Assembly: GCA_021713295.1 (NCBI GenBank)
Contig: JAKJJU010000001.1
Span: 124,001 to 188,000 of the forward strand
Direction of reading: 5' to 3'
Source of the DNA: Thiotrichales bacterium 19S3-11
GTDB lineage: Bacteria > Pseudomonadota > Gammaproteobacteria > Francisellales > Francisellaceae
DNA length: 64,000 nt
Both the position numbers and the translations under genes were made by a program. Shown here piece by piece: positions 46,536-56,518 of this stretch (within the stretch, counting starts at the first letter, position 1; each line of letters opens with the position of its first letter). The notes under the pieces are model-generated. The model saw only the letters and a list, made by a program, of their open reading frames with translations. It was not told the origin of the DNA and did no database searches.

Positions 46536-47452
46536 AATATACCCTTTTTATAAAAATCTACGGTTTTTGAAATACCAGCTTCTAATGAAGTTAAAGGCTG
46601 CCAACCTAGCTGTTTAATTTTTGTTACATCAACTAACTTTTGTTTCATGCCCTCTGGCTTTGTCAAATCATGTTTAAACTCACCTTGGTAGCCTAATATT
46701 TTTGCTATGATTTGATAATACTCATTAATACTATAATCAAAACCTAAACCAATATTCGTATAGTGTGTTAATTGATCAAATTTTTCTATACAAAACAAAA
46801 TTGCATCGGCGCAATCACCAGCATACATAAATTCACGTCTGACTTTACCACTGCCCCAAATATCAACATGAGATAGCTTTTTATCTTGCGCATGATATAT
46901 TTTTTTAATCACCGCCGGTAGCATGTGTGAATGTTGATCAGAAAACTTATCCCATCGACCATATAAATTACATGGAATAACAGTTTTATAAGCCAGCCCA
47001 TATTGTAATGAATAATATTCACAAAGCTTTGCTGTAACTATTTTTGCTAATGCATAGCCTTCATTTGTTGGCTCCAACGGTGCCTGCAATAGATAAGACT
47101 CTTTCAAAGGATTCATATAATCTTTAGGATACATACAACTACTGCCTACATTCAAAAAGCCTTGGATATTGGCTTTAAAAGCAGCATTAATTAAATTAAC
47201 ACCCATCAATAAATTATTATTTAAGTAAGTTACGGGGTCCTTAATATTTGCCTGTATACCACCAACTACACCAGCACAGTGAATCACAAACTCTATTTGA
47301 TTTTCTTCTAAATACTTTACAATTGCCTGACTATCCAATAAGTCAAGGACTTCACTTGTAGGGGAGAAAATTTGGTATTGCTTAGTTTTTGCATGCTCTA
47401 GTATGTTTCTACCCAACATACCATTACCACCTGATATTAATATTCTCATCAT
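46517..47452 (-). CDS. GDP-L-colitose / GDP-L-fucose synthase-like epimerase-reductase (ColC-like)
   Basis: The 311-residue extended SDR has the NAD(P) motif GGNGMLG near residue 8, a catalytic SSCMYP and YALAK pair, and REFMYAGDCADA near 210. It belongs to the GDP-fucose synthase/ColC group, which epimerises and reduces a GDP-4-keto-6-deoxysugar. Its neighbours are Gmd upstream (3-base gap) and the ColD-like gene downstream (overlapping), which favours ColC and colitose over fucose. A fucose synthase (Fcl) cannot be excluded by motif alone. Confidence 0.8.
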   Translation of the reverse strand: MMRILISGGNGMLGRNILEHAKTKQYQIFSPTSEVLDLLDSQAIVKYLEENQIEFVIHCAGVVGGIQANIKDPVTYLNNNLLMGVNLINAAFKANIQGFLNVGSSCMYPKDYMNPLKESYLLQAPLEPTNEGYALAKIVTAKLCEYYSLQYGLAYKTVIPCNLYGRWDKFSDQHSHMLPAVIKKIYHAQDKKLSHVDIWGSGKVRREFMYAGDCADAILFCIEKFDQLTHYTNIGLGFDYSINEYYQIIAKILGYQGEFKHDLTKPEGMKQKLVDVTKIKQLGWQPLTSLEAGISKTVDFYKKGILCMTQH

Positions 47453-47454
47453 AA

Positions 47455-48564
47455 TTACTCAGCTTGAAGTTTAATTGGATAGCCTCCCTGCTTCAAATAG
47501 ACATCCTTTTTCATTAATTGCAAATCTGATTGCATCATATCTGCTACCAACATCTGTAAGTTATATTTTGGTTTCCAATTAAGTTGTTGATATGCTTTTG
47601 ATGGATCACCAATAAGTAAATCTACTTCAGTAGGTCTGAAGTAACGCTTATCTACTGCAACGACTTCTTTTCCAATCAATAATTGATAATCAGGGTTTGC
47701 ACATGATAGCACATAAGCCTTCTCATCAATACCTTCGCCTTTAAACTCAAGTTCAATTCCAACTTCATTAAATGCTAATTTTACAAATTCACGCACAGCA
47801 GTAGTTACACCTGTTGCCATAACCCAGTCTTGAGCGTTTTCCGCTTGTAATATTAACCACATCATCTCAACATAATCTTTCGCATGCCCCCAGTCTCTTT
47901 TTGCATCTAGATTTCCCAAATATAGTGTATCTTGTAAACCTAAAGCAATTTTAGATACGGCTCTAGTAATTTTACGTGTAACAAAGGTCTCCCCCCGAAC
48001 GGGTGACTCATGATTAAATAAAATACCATTGCATGCAAAAATATCATAGGCTTGACGATAATTCACCGTAATCCAATAAGCATACATTTTTGCAACGGCA
48101 TAAGGCGAACGCGGGTAGAAAGGAGTCTTTTCTGTTTGTGGAATCTCTTGCACCTTACCATATAACTCAGAAGTTGAAGCTTGATATACTTTGGTTTTTT
48201 TCTCAAGTTTCAAAATACGAATTGCCTCTAATATGCGTAACGTCCCAATACCATCTGCATTAGCAACATATTCAGGTGTTTCAAAACTGACATGAACATG
48301 ACTCATTGCCGCTAGATTGTAAATTTCATCTGGCTGAATTTCAGCAATTAACCTTGTTAAATTCATTGAGTCTGTCATATCTCCATAATGAAGATAAAAA
48401 TTTCCATCTGCTTGATGCCCCTTATACAAGTGATCAATACGATCTGTGTTTAATAAGCTGCTTCTCCTAATTAATCCATGAATTTCATAACCTTTATTTA
48501 ATAAAAATTCAGCTAAATAAGAACCATCTTGACCTGTAATACCTGTAATGAATGCTTTTTTCAT
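47455..48564 (-). CDS. gmd: GDP-mannose 4,6-dehydratase
   Basis: This 369-residue extended SDR starts [20 protein letters not shown] and carries [20 protein letters not shown] and [15 protein letters not shown], the signature of Gmd. It converts GDP-mannose to GDP-4-keto-6-deoxymannose, the common precursor of GDP-fucose and GDP-colitose. The ATG overlaps the manC stop codon (TAATG), with a GAGGAAG ribosome site. Confidence 0.96.
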   Translation of the reverse strand: MKKAFITGITGQDGSYLAEFLLNKGYEIHGLIRRSSLLNTDRIDHLYKGHQADGNFYLHYGDMTDSMNLTRLIAEIQPDEIYNLAAMSHVHVSFETPEYVANADGIGTLRILEAIRILKLEKKTKVYQASTSELYGKVQEIPQTEKTPFYPRSPYAVAKMYAYWITVNYRQAYDIFACNGILFNHESPVRGETFVTRKITRAVSKIALGLQDTLYLGNLDAKRDWGHAKDYVEMMWLILQAENAQDWVMATGVTTAVREFVKLAFNEVGIELEFKGEGIDEKAYVLSCANPDYQLLIGKEVVAVDKRYFRPTEVDLLIGDPSKAYQQLNWKPKYNLQMLVADMMQSDLQLMKKDVYLKQGGYPIKLQAE

Positions 48565-49976
48565 TAATATACTTCCTCAAACCTTTCTATGTCATCATCT
48601 GAAAGATAAGCTCCAGATTGTATTTCCAACATCTCAGCTGGTAACTGACCAATTGCAATAACTTGGTGTTTTTGTAATGGCAAAATATTTATCGACATAC
48701 CCTGAGATAGTAAATAAGTTTGATCATTAATCAATACTTTAATTGCACCACTTAAAACCGTAAAGTATTCACTACGATGATAATGCATTCGTAATGAACT
48801 TTTTGCATTTGCCTTAAAATATAGTTTATTGACTATAAAGTTATCCCCTTTTGCAATTTGATCGCTGTAGCCCCAAGGTGCATAATGTCGCTTATGCTTA
48901 ATAACTTCTTGGCGGTTATCCAATTTCAACTTTGATACTAATGCTTTTATCTCTTGTGTATGGCTTGCATCAGCTACTAGGATAGCATCAGCTGTTTCAA
49001 CTACAACTAAGCTATCAATCCCAGCAGTTGCTAGCAAACGATCATGAGAATGCAGATAACAATTTTTCGTATTAACTTGATAAATATCTCCTTTAACTAT
49101 ATTACCATTTTGATCCTTATTGGCTAAATCAAATAAGGCTTTCCAAGAGCCAATATCTGACCACTTTAATTGCTCTATTGGAATGACTGCTATTTTTTTT
49201 GCTTTTTCCATAATTGCATAATCAACTGAAATGTCTGCGCAATGAGAAAACGTTTCAGCATCAATACGAATAAAATCCAAATCCTTCTGTTTTTGATTAA
49301 AACTCTTAACGCAGCTTTGATAAGTCTTAGGATCATTAACTTCTAATTGTTTTAAATAAGTGGTAGCTTTAAATAGAAATATGCCACTATTCCAGTAATA
49401 ACTCCCTTCTTTTAAGTAGGCTTTTGCGCTTTCTTTATTAGGCTTTTCAATAAAACTTATCACATCATAGACTGTATCATTTCTTTTACTACCAACTTTA
49501 ATATAACCATAACCTGTTTCTGCTGAGCTTGGTTGAATACCAAAGGTATATAGATACTCACTTTCTAGCCTTGCTTGAGCAAGTATTTTAAAGAGTTTTT
49601 TAAAATTATTAACATAATGATCCGATGGAGAGACCAGTATAAATGGATCTTGCTCTTTTTCCAACACCGCCAGTGCCGCCAATGCAATTGCCGGTGCAGT
49701 ATTTTTAGCCTCAGGCTCTAAGATAATTGTGGCATTTTCTACTTCTAACGCCCTTAATGATTCTGCTACTTGAAATCGATGATCTTCATTACAAACGATA
49801 ATTGGCTTCTCACATAAAGGCTCATCAACATAACGCAGATAAGTACTCTGCAACAAATTATGATTATCAATTAATGGAATAAACTGTTTTGGCGATTTTT
49901 TCCGTGATAATGGCCAAAGCCTAGAACCGACACCACCAGAAAGTATTACTGGATAGATTTTATGATTAATAGTCAC
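48564..49976 (-). CDS. manC: Mannose-1-phosphate guanylyltransferase / mannose-6-phosphate isomerase (ManC)
   Basis: The 470-residue type II enzyme has an N-terminal nucleotidyltransferase domain ([29 protein letters not shown]) and a C-terminal cupin isomerase domain ([16 protein letters not shown] near 410). It supplies GDP-mannose to Gmd. A phosphomannomutase (ManB) gene is not in the window, so the Man-6-P to Man-1-P step must come from elsewhere. The GTG start abuts the stop of the preceding dehydrogenase gene. Confidence 0.95.
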   Translation of the reverse strand: MTINHKIYPVILSGGVGSRLWPLSRKKSPKQFIPLIDNHNLLQSTYLRYVDEPLCEKPIIVCNEDHRFQVAESLRALEVENATIILEPEAKNTAPAIALAALAVLEKEQDPFILVSPSDHYVNNFKKLFKILAQARLESEYLYTFGIQPSSAETGYGYIKVGSKRNDTVYDVISFIEKPNKESAKAYLKEGSYYWNSGIFLFKATTYLKQLEVNDPKTYQSCVKSFNQKQKDLDFIRIDAETFSHCADISVDYAIMEKAKKIAVIPIEQLKWSDIGSWKALFDLANKDQNGNIVKGDIYQVNTKNCYLHSHDRLLATAGIDSLVVVETADAILVADASHTQEIKALVSKLKLDNRQEVIKHKRHYAPWGYSDQIAKGDNFIVNKLYFKANAKSSLRMHYHRSEYFTVLSGAIKVLINDQTYLLSQGMSINILPLQKHQVIAIGQLPAEMLEIQSGAYLSDDDIERFEEVY

Positions 49977-51232
49977 TACAAAGATACCTTTTTTCCACTA
50001 TCAGAGAAAATATTTTTAACATCAACGATAACTTTTTTTGTCTTAATTAAATCGTTTATTTTCTTTGTTTTAAAATCATCATGCGCCACAGCTATAATCA
50101 CGCTATCACACAAGGTTAATTCTTCTATTGGTGAGATTTTTACACCGTAAGCATTTTGAGCATCTTCTTTATCCGCTTGATCATCAATGACAATGGGCTT
50201 GATATTATATGATTTTAGCTCATTAATGATATCTAGCACTTTTGTATTTCTAACATCTGGACAGTTTTCTTTAAAAGTAAACCCTAGAATAGCAACTTGA
50301 TTATTACGTATTGGTATATCCTGCTTAATCATCTCTTTAACTGTCAATTCAGCTACGTATTTTCCCATACTATCATTGATTCTACGCCCTGACAAAATAA
50401 CTTCTGGATGATAGCCAAGCTGCTCTGCCTTATAAGTTAGATAATAAGGATCTACACCAATACAATGACCACCAACCAATCCTGGTTTAAAGGCTAAGAA
50501 ATTCCACTTCGTTGCCGCAGCCTCCAATACTTCATAGGTATTAATACCCATTAAGTGAAAAATCCTCGATAATTCATTAATAAATGCGATATTAATATCT
50601 CGTTGTGAGTTTTCAATCACTTTAGCAGCTTCAGCAACCTTAATGGAGCTTGCTTTAAATACACCTGCTTCAATAACAGATTCATAAACACCCGCAATAA
50701 TATCACAAATTTCTGCTGTCTGCCCTGAAACAACTTTTCGTATCTTTGTAAATGTATGCTGTTTATCTCCTGGGTTGATTCGCTCAGGTGAGTAACCAAC
50801 AAAAAAATCTACACCACAAATAAGATTAGATTCTTGTTCTAAAATTGGCACGCATTCTTCTTCAGTTGCTCCCGGGTAAACTGTTGATTCATAAACAACT
50901 ATGTCACCTTTTTTAAGCACGCTTCCTATGGTTTTAGATGCCTCTAATAATGGTGTTAAGTTTGGCTTATTTGCATGATCAATTGGTGTAGGTACCGCAA
51001 TAATATGAAAGTCTGCTTTTTGCAGATCTAAAGTGTCACCAGTAATTAGTAAGTTAGCCACTTGTAATTGATCATCAGTTACTTCTAATGTAAAGTCATG
51101 ACCTGCTTTTAATGTCTCAATTCTTCTTTTATTGATATCAAATGCAACAACTTGATGTTTTTGTCCAAAAGCAACTGCCACTGGCAACCCGACATATCCT
51201 AAACCAATTACTGAAATTTTCCTATCTCGCAT
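49976..51232 (-). CDS. Nucleotide sugar 6-dehydrogenase (TviB/WbpO-like, UDP-HexNAc type)
   Basis: The 418-residue enzyme has the NAD motif [22 protein letters not shown] near residue 147, and the catalytic cysteine in [13 protein letters not shown] near 258. The latter pair is characteristic of UDP-GlcNAc/GalNAc dehydrogenases such as TviB and WbpO rather than UDP-glucose dehydrogenase. It would give a UDP-N-acetylhexosaminuronic acid, which the AsnB-like protein could amidate. It is first in the manC-gmd group, after a 320-base gap from Wzx. Confidence 0.9.
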   Translation of the reverse strand: MRDRKISVIGLGYVGLPVAVAFGQKHQVVAFDINKRRIETLKAGHDFTLEVTDDQLQVANLLITGDTLDLQKADFHIIAVPTPIDHANKPNLTPLLEASKTIGSVLKKGDIVVYESTVYPGATEEECVPILEQESNLICGVDFFVGYSPERINPGDKQHTFTKIRKVVSGQTAEICDIIAGVYESVIEAGVFKASSIKVAEAAKVIENSQRDINIAFINELSRIFHLMGINTYEVLEAAATKWNFLAFKPGLVGGHCIGVDPYYLTYKAEQLGYHPEVILSGRRINDSMGKYVAELTVKEMIKQDIPIRNNQVAILGFTFKENCPDVRNTKVLDIINELKSYNIKPIVIDDQADKEDAQNAYGVKISPIEELTLCDSVIIAVAHDDFKTKKINDLIKTKKVIVDVKNIFSDSGKKVSL

Positions 51233-51552
51233 TGACCATACCTTTGGTTAAATTATATAGCAATTAATAATTGCCATCAGTTTAATGACTTCTTAAGCTA
51301 ACTTCAACTTCACATGGCATTGTTGCATAAATATTTTTCTCTTTAACCTTAATTTGAAAACAGAAATCAACTTAACCATCTAATATTTATAGCATTTAGA
51401 TGAAATAAACCTTCACAAACTACATCACTAATTTTGTAAAATAACTCATCACAGCATTCTGTCGCCTTAACAGCTTTTGCATTATCCTTGAAAAACAATT
51501 AAAAGCCAACCCAATCGGTAAGGAAACATGAATAATAGTAGTAAACCTTTTT
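51233..51552. other. 320-bp intergenic region in the polysaccharide locus, possible remnant
   Basis: This is the largest gene-free gap in the cluster. It may hold the promoter of the UDP-sugar dehydrogenase group. At 51316-51332 the motif GGCATTGTTGCATAAAT resembles the end of IS6-type insertion sequences (GGCACTGTTGCAAA), but no partner repeat or transposase is present. On the minus strand an open stretch of about 44 codons follows directly behind Wzx without a start or ribosome site, and may be a gene remnant. Confidence 0.45.
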
Positions 51553-53040
51553 CTATTTAGACTGTAATCTCCGCTTTATAAACTGGCATATAATTTGTCG
51601 CTCATTATGCATCGTTAATATAAACAAACAAAAAAAGATCAAATTCAATACACCACACATCAATAAATAGAAAAAATCAGAAAAGATAGGCATTACCATA
51701 TAGAGTAAATAATTAAACATAATATCGACTACTAAATAAATAATTAGCTGTAAAACTAAAATGAAATAATTTTTGTAACTAATTTTTAAAAAACGCAATG
51801 AAACTTTTACAACATACCAATTATTCGTTAATAACTGTGCAATTAATAAAGCAGCTCCCACACCTATAACACCATAATAATGAGCTAAAGTCAGACTTAA
51901 TATTATATTCACAACACCACCAATTAAGGCTATACGAGCAAACTTGACATATCCTGAAGCCATCGTTACCTGCGCACAAGAGACATGATGCGCTTCTAAG
52001 ATAGTTGTAATAAACATAATCACTAACAATGCAAAATTAAATTGAAAATCTTTACCTAACCAAAAATGACCTACCTGCTGATGATTAAAAATAATAAAAA
52101 TGGCTGTAAAAACAGCGAGCATACTAGCAAATTTAACATTAAATAAAAATAACCGATAAACCCCTTGCTCATCAGAATGTCCTTTTTTCATTGATATAAA
52201 AGGAACACTGGCTGCATTAAAGATACTCGACAATCCCATCATCGCCGTGCACAATTGTTTAATCACTGCAAAAGCAGCAACTTCTGCGATACCAACAATA
52301 CCTGCAACCACAAATGTATCAATCTGCAGAATTAAAACCGCACCTAACGACATAATTGTCCATTGCAAACAGGGTTCTAATAAACGCTTAATAACGGTAA
52401 TTTGTAACGCCATTTTTGTAATACGCATTTTAAAATGATAACGAACATATAAAGACGCAGTCAAAAACAATAATGTAAAACTTGCTAAATAGGTTGCAGA
52501 AATACTAATAAGCCCGCCACCGTACCACAGTACCAATGCGCCCAAAAAAGCATTGATTGCTGAAGTCATTGCTAATAACCACTTTTGCATACTGACATGC
52601 CCATAACCATAAATAAAGGCCATCGGTGGATTTGTTAAAAAACGCACTATAACGGCCAATGAAAATAAAATAAAGGCATAAATAACATGGGGTTCTATAT
52701 TTTTCTGAAAATAGATATACAAAAAAATAATACATAACCCTAAACAAACAAGTATCGACAAAATATGATTTAATTTAAGCACTGTTGTATAGAGTAACCG
52801 CTCTCGATAAACTCTATTTCTCTTATAACTTGCTAAACCTAGTTCTCTACTTAAGGTTGGGCTTAATCCAAAATCACACAAATTAATAAATGTAAAAATA
52901 CCAAGAAACAAAAACCAAATACCCGCATCTACTGTACTTAAATAACGGATAACAAAAGCTGATTGGACTACACTACCGAAAAGTAACATTGCATAAGCAA
53001 TAAAACTTGAAAAAACTCCGAAAGAGATTGATTTATTCAT
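51553..53040 (-). CDS. Wzx-type O-unit flippase
   Basis: This 495-residue integral membrane protein has about twelve to fourteen hydrophobic helices, in the layout of the MOP exporter family (polysaccharide transporters). It begins near SFGVFSSFIAYAMLLF and has a conserved early loop with FTFINLCDFGLSPTLSRELG. It moves lipid-linked O-units across the inner membrane for Wzy. Its ATG lies 4 bases inside the end of the reductase gene. Confidence 0.88.
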   Translation of the reverse strand: MNKSISFGVFSSFIAYAMLLFGSVVQSAFVIRYLSTVDAGIWFLFLGIFTFINLCDFGLSPTLSRELGLASYKRNRVYRERLLYTTVLKLNHILSILVCLGLCIIFLYIYFQKNIEPHVIYAFILFSLAVIVRFLTNPPMAFIYGYGHVSMQKWLLAMTSAINAFLGALVLWYGGGLISISATYLASFTLLFLTASLYVRYHFKMRITKMALQITVIKRLLEPCLQWTIMSLGAVLILQIDTFVVAGIVGIAEVAAFAVIKQLCTAMMGLSSIFNAASVPFISMKKGHSDEQGVYRLFLFNVKFASMLAVFTAIFIIFNHQQVGHFWLGKDFQFNFALLVIMFITTILEAHHVSCAQVTMASGYVKFARIALIGGVVNIILSLTLAHYYGVIGVGAALLIAQLLTNNWYVVKVSLRFLKISYKNYFILVLQLIIYLVVDIMFNYLLYMVMPIFSDFFYLLMCGVLNLIFFCLFILTMHNERQIICQFIKRRLQSK

Positions 53041-53915
53041 TCAATGCCTTCTGGAAAATGATACATTGGCCGCCACTGAGGTAGAATACTATAATCTTGC
53101 CACAAACACATTGTTTCTCTATCTCTATATGGCCTATCACCCCAATTAATATTAAGCTTTACATTTTTGGATAATTCAAATTTTTTAACCACATCTTTTA
53201 ACGTTAGTACTTTTCCAGATGCAACTGCAAATGATTCATCACTAGTTATTTGTTTTTTCTCTATTATTCTTGCTGCTGCAATTAAAAAAGCATTCACTAC
53301 ATCCTCAATATGAGTTAAATCTATCTGCTGAAGGCCTGGCGACATACCTAAAACTTCATTACTTAGCGCAATTCTTTTTAGTAAATGCAAAAGTTTTTTC
53401 CTTGGGTCATCTGGGCCATAAGTATCAAACAATTTCAGGGTAATACATTTAAATCGATGAGCATTGATATAATACGCTATTACCTTTTCAAAGGCTTCTT
53501 TTGTTGCTGCATATAAACAAACCGGATCATAGCTTTCATTGTTATAGTGCTGCCAACTGGTTCCTGTATTAACAATATACTTTATATTATTTTGTAACAT
53601 TGCCTCTAAAAGATGTGTTCCAAATAATACGTTGGATTCTATAAGCTCAGTCACTTGATTACTATTATGTTCAGCAATAAAACATGACGCTAAATGAAAA
53701 ACCAAATCAATTTGATAATTTTTAAGTCCATTAATTAGCGAGTCAACTGAACCATCCCAAATAACTAAATCAATTCGACTACTAATGGATTCTAATAAAA
53801 GAGTATTTGAGTGTTTACGAACGATACAAACAACACGATGACCTTCATCAACTAATCGTTTCGTTAATTTCGAACCAATATAGCCTGTAGCTCCAGTAAT
53901 TAAATAATTTTTCAT
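53037..53915 (-). CDS. NAD(P)-dependent epimerase/dehydratase, probable CDP-sugar 4-reductase
   Basis: This 292-residue extended SDR has the Rossmann motif GATGYIGSKL near residue 8 and a YAATK pair near 146-150. Its length fits RfbJ/AscF-type reductases that finish CDP-3,6-dideoxyhexose synthesis. It directly follows the RmlC-like epimerase gene, matching the order AscE-AscF of the CDP-ascarylose pathway. The exact sugar (ascarylose, abequose, paratose or another) cannot be read from the sequence. Confidence 0.78.
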   Translation of the reverse strand: MKNYLITGATGYIGSKLTKRLVDEGHRVVCIVRKHSNTLLLESISSRIDLVIWDGSVDSLINGLKNYQIDLVFHLASCFIAEHNSNQVTELIESNVLFGTHLLEAMLQNNIKYIVNTGTSWQHYNNESYDPVCLYAATKEAFEKVIAYYINAHRFKCITLKLFDTYGPDDPRKKLLHLLKRIALSNEVLGMSPGLQQIDLTHIEDVVNAFLIAAARIIEKKQITSDESFAVASGKVLTLKDVVKKFELSKNVKLNINWGDRPYRDRETMCLWQDYSILPQWRPMYHFPEGIE

Positions 53916-53926
53916 ATCTGCCTCAA

Positions 53927-54478
53927 TTAAAATACAAAAGGGGATTTAAAATTAGCAACTAACGGATGAAGCTGATCTCGCTCTGATAAAATTAATGGTT
54001 TTGTAATTTGCCAAATACCTTCACAGCTTTTCCAACTAACTCCATAATCACTTTCTGGAACATAAACTGTCGATGTTTTATAAACCATAACTGCTTGGTC
54101 TGAGATTGTTAAAAACCCATGCGCAATACCCTTAGGAATGTATAATACATTAGAGCAGCTACCTGAAAGCTCAAGTGTAATTGCTTTTAAATAACTTGGA
54201 GAGCCTTTCCTTAAATCCAATAAAACATCCTGAACTTTACCTTCAATACAATAAACTAATTTAACATGCTCATCAGGCGGTAGCTGAAAATGAAGGCCAC
54301 GTAATGTAGCTTCTTTAGAAATAGAATAATATTCTTCTTTAAATTCTGTTTCTAGTAATCCATGTTGGTGAAATATCCCTTCATGAAAGGTTTTAACAAA
54401 AGCACCTCGATCATCTTTAACAATTCTAGGAGAAATTTCATAAACACCCGACATATTCAACTCTTTAAACTGCATCAT
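53927..54478 (-). CDS. RmlC-like sugar nucleotide 3,5- (or 5-) epimerase
   Basis: This 183-residue cupin has the RmlC hallmarks VKDDRGAFVKTF, LRGLHFQLPP (catalytic His in LHFQ) and YIPKGIAHGF. No RmlA, B or D genes lie nearby, so it is not for dTDP-rhamnose here. With rfbG and the RfbH-like gene upstream and a reductase downstream, it more likely acts as the CDP-sugar 5-epimerase of an AscE type. Overlap-free spacing of 11-12 bases to both neighbours. Confidence 0.82.
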   Translation of the reverse strand: MMQFKELNMSGVYEISPRIVKDDRGAFVKTFHEGIFHQHGLLETEFKEEYYSISKEATLRGLHFQLPPDEHVKLVYCIEGKVQDVLLDLRKGSPSYLKAITLELSGSCSNVLYIPKGIAHGFLTISDQAVMVYKTSTVYVPESDYGVSWKSCEGIWQITKPLILSERDQLHPLVANFKSPFVF

Positions 54479-54490
54479 GCGATCACTCTA

Positions 54491-55705
54491 TTATTGATAC
54501 TGTGACAAAAACTGAGCAACTTGTTCATGCACATAATCAATCATTGTTTGTGTTAAGCCATGATGACAAGCCAATAAAATACCACCACGCATTACATCAT
54601 CTGCATTAGCATAACCAAGTTCATTTGCCCTATGCGGGATTGATTTAAAACCAGGCTGGCGTAGAATATTTCCTGTAAATACTGTACGTGTTTGGATATT
54701 TGCTTTTTCTAAGTAAATCTGCATTTCCGTTCTCGTAAATGGTGCACTTTGTTTCACGGTTAGTGGAAAAGCAAGCCAACCTGTCCGAGCATTTTCTAGC
54801 GTCTCCGGTAGTATAAACCAATCCTGATATTGCTCAAAAAATACATGCTGTTGGTTAAACCATTTTATGCGTGCATCAATATTTTGTTGTAACTTAGCTA
54901 ATTGTACAAGACCAAAGGCAGCCCCCATCTCAGATGGCTCTAAGTTATAACCCAATGCCTCAAAAACAAATTTAGCATCATAACGAATGCCTTCAATATC
55001 AACGTTAAAGCGATTTTCAATGGCTTCTGATTCAACAAATAATGATGAGCTTCTACCCCAGCTACGTAATAGTTTTGCTCGGGCGTTTAGCTCTTTATCA
55101 TTAACACATAACATACCACCATTACCCGCACAATTAATCACATGAGAGCCATAAAAGCTTGTTGTACTAATATCAACAAAACGTCCTGATGATTTACCAT
55201 CAATTTCAGCACCTAAGGTATCACAAGAATCTTCAACCGTGATTAAATCGTACTTATCCGCTAACTGTCGTAATTTTTTCCAGTCTGGTAAATTACCCAA
55301 AAGATTCGGTATCATCATTGCTTTTGTGTTCGATGTTATCATTGATTCTACCTGATCAACATCAATATTATAAGTTCCAGGTTTCACATCGATAAAAACA
55401 GGAATTAAGCCACTCTTAATTAAAGGCGCTACTGTTGTTGAGAAAGTTAAAACAGGCGTAATAACTTCAGAACCCTCTGGTAAGTTAAGTAACTCAATTG
55501 CCAGATAATTTGCTGAGGAGCCTGAGTTCACCATAATGCCATAGTTTTTAGCATAAAGTTTAGCGACTTCTTGTTCCATTTGACGAACATGTTTACCCAT
55601 TTGTGTTGATGTTTTAAGGCAATGAACAACCGCATCAATTTCATCTTGACCATGTACCGTACCACCATAAGGTACATGCATTTTTTTCTCTAAAACTTTA
55701 TCCAT
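54491..55705 (-). CDS. RfbH-like PLP enzyme (putative CDP-4-keto-6-deoxyglucose 3-dehydratase) lacking Fe-S cysteines
   Basis: This 404-residue DegT/AHBA-fold protein has His188 (TSFYGSHVI) at the position of the usual PLP lysine, as in RfbH and ColD dehydratases. It lies directly behind rfbG and the oxygenase gene, and before the epimerase and reductase genes. RfbH (437 residues) also carries a cysteine cluster binding a [2Fe-2S] centre after a RDWGR segment. Here the matching segment reads RSWGRSSSLFVESEAIENRF, with no cysteines. The protein therefore fits a dehydratase without the Fe-S centre, or a divergent function. No partner reductase (AscD/RfbI type) is seen in the window. Confidence 0.75.
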   Translation of the reverse strand: MDKVLEKKMHVPYGGTVHGQDEIDAVVHCLKTSTQMGKHVRQMEQEVAKLYAKNYGIMVNSGSSANYLAIELLNLPEGSEVITPVLTFSTTVAPLIKSGLIPVFIDVKPGTYNIDVDQVESMITSNTKAMMIPNLLGNLPDWKKLRQLADKYDLITVEDSCDTLGAEIDGKSSGRFVDISTTSFYGSHVINCAGNGGMLCVNDKELNARAKLLRSWGRSSSLFVESEAIENRFNVDIEGIRYDAKFVFEALGYNLEPSEMGAAFGLVQLAKLQQNIDARIKWFNQQHVFFEQYQDWFILPETLENARTGWLAFPLTVKQSAPFTRTEMQIYLEKANIQTRTVFTGNILRQPGFKSIPHRANELGYANADDVMRGGILLACHHGLTQTMIDYVHEQVAQFLSQYQ

Positions 55706-55726
55706 TTCAAATTACCTATTTATTGA

Positions 55727-56518
55727 TTATTTTATATATACATCTCTAGCTGTATGAACTTGCGATCTTCTTTTAATTAAATCCAATACTGCTTTATCAT
55801 TTTTTTGACTTTCATGAGGTGCAAATAACGCCTTACCTCTACTCGATGCACCTGCTCTAGGCTCACTTAAATAATAAATTGCTAATGAGCGACGTGCTTG
55901 ATTTTCTGGGCACTTAATTGGTTCAGGCAGTCCATGCCAGCTATTACACGTGGTATCAAAAATTACTGCACGATTAAATATTGGTTCTACCGATTTAGCT
56001 AGCGCTTTTGGTTGATTAGTCACCTGGTCATGCGACCATAAACCTAAAGCACCACCCCATTGAGATTGCCATGATTCATTAATATAGATAATGATATTTA
56101 GGCGACGCTCTAAACCAAGTTTTGGGTGAATAGAGTAGTCCAAATGTGTATTTAGCTTACCGCCTGCACTGTGTATATGCCACCCACCACCATTCAATCC
56201 TGTATCTGCTAGCAACTCTACGCCGGGCATCATTTGATTTAGTTTCTTAATAAAGCTTGGGCTGTTTAAATAAGCGAAAAATTGATAGGTAGTAATCGGA
56301 AATTTTTCCCAAGCATTACATAATTTTTTAATTTCAATTGCATTATTATATTGATGCCATATCTCATTATCAAAAGATGGAAATTCAGAATCTAACTTTC
56401 TAGCTAAATCTAAGTCTAAAAAATTGTCAATAATAATATGTGGGAAAGGTTTAGCTTGTTTGAATTCTTCTGTTAATAAAGCAAAATCTGAATATATCTT
56501 ATTTTCTAATTTTAACAT
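55727..56518 (-). CDS. 2-oxoglutarate/Fe(II)-dependent oxygenase of the prolyl-hydroxylase type
   Basis: The 263-residue protein has the metal triad His125-x-Asp127 (THLDYS) and His195 (SWHGL) on the predicted double-stranded helix, with Arg209/Arg210 (RRSLAIYY) as 2-oxoglutarate anchor. A G-rich segment GGGWHIHSAGG precedes the first motif. It is inserted between rfbG (7-base overlap) and the RfbH-like gene, so it presumably hydroxylates or otherwise oxidises a sugar intermediate, or a lipid-linked glycan. The substrate is unknown. Confidence 0.8.
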   Translation of the reverse strand: MLKLENKIYSDFALLTEEFKQAKPFPHIIIDNFLDLDLARKLDSEFPSFDNEIWHQYNNAIEIKKLCNAWEKFPITTYQFFAYLNSPSFIKKLNQMMPGVELLADTGLNGGGWHIHSAGGKLNTHLDYSIHPKLGLERRLNIIIYINESWQSQWGGALGLWSHDQVTNQPKALAKSVEPIFNRAVIFDTTCNSWHGLPEPIKCPENQARRSLAIYYLSEPRAGASSRGKALFAPHESQKNDKAVLDLIKRRSQVHTARDVYIK

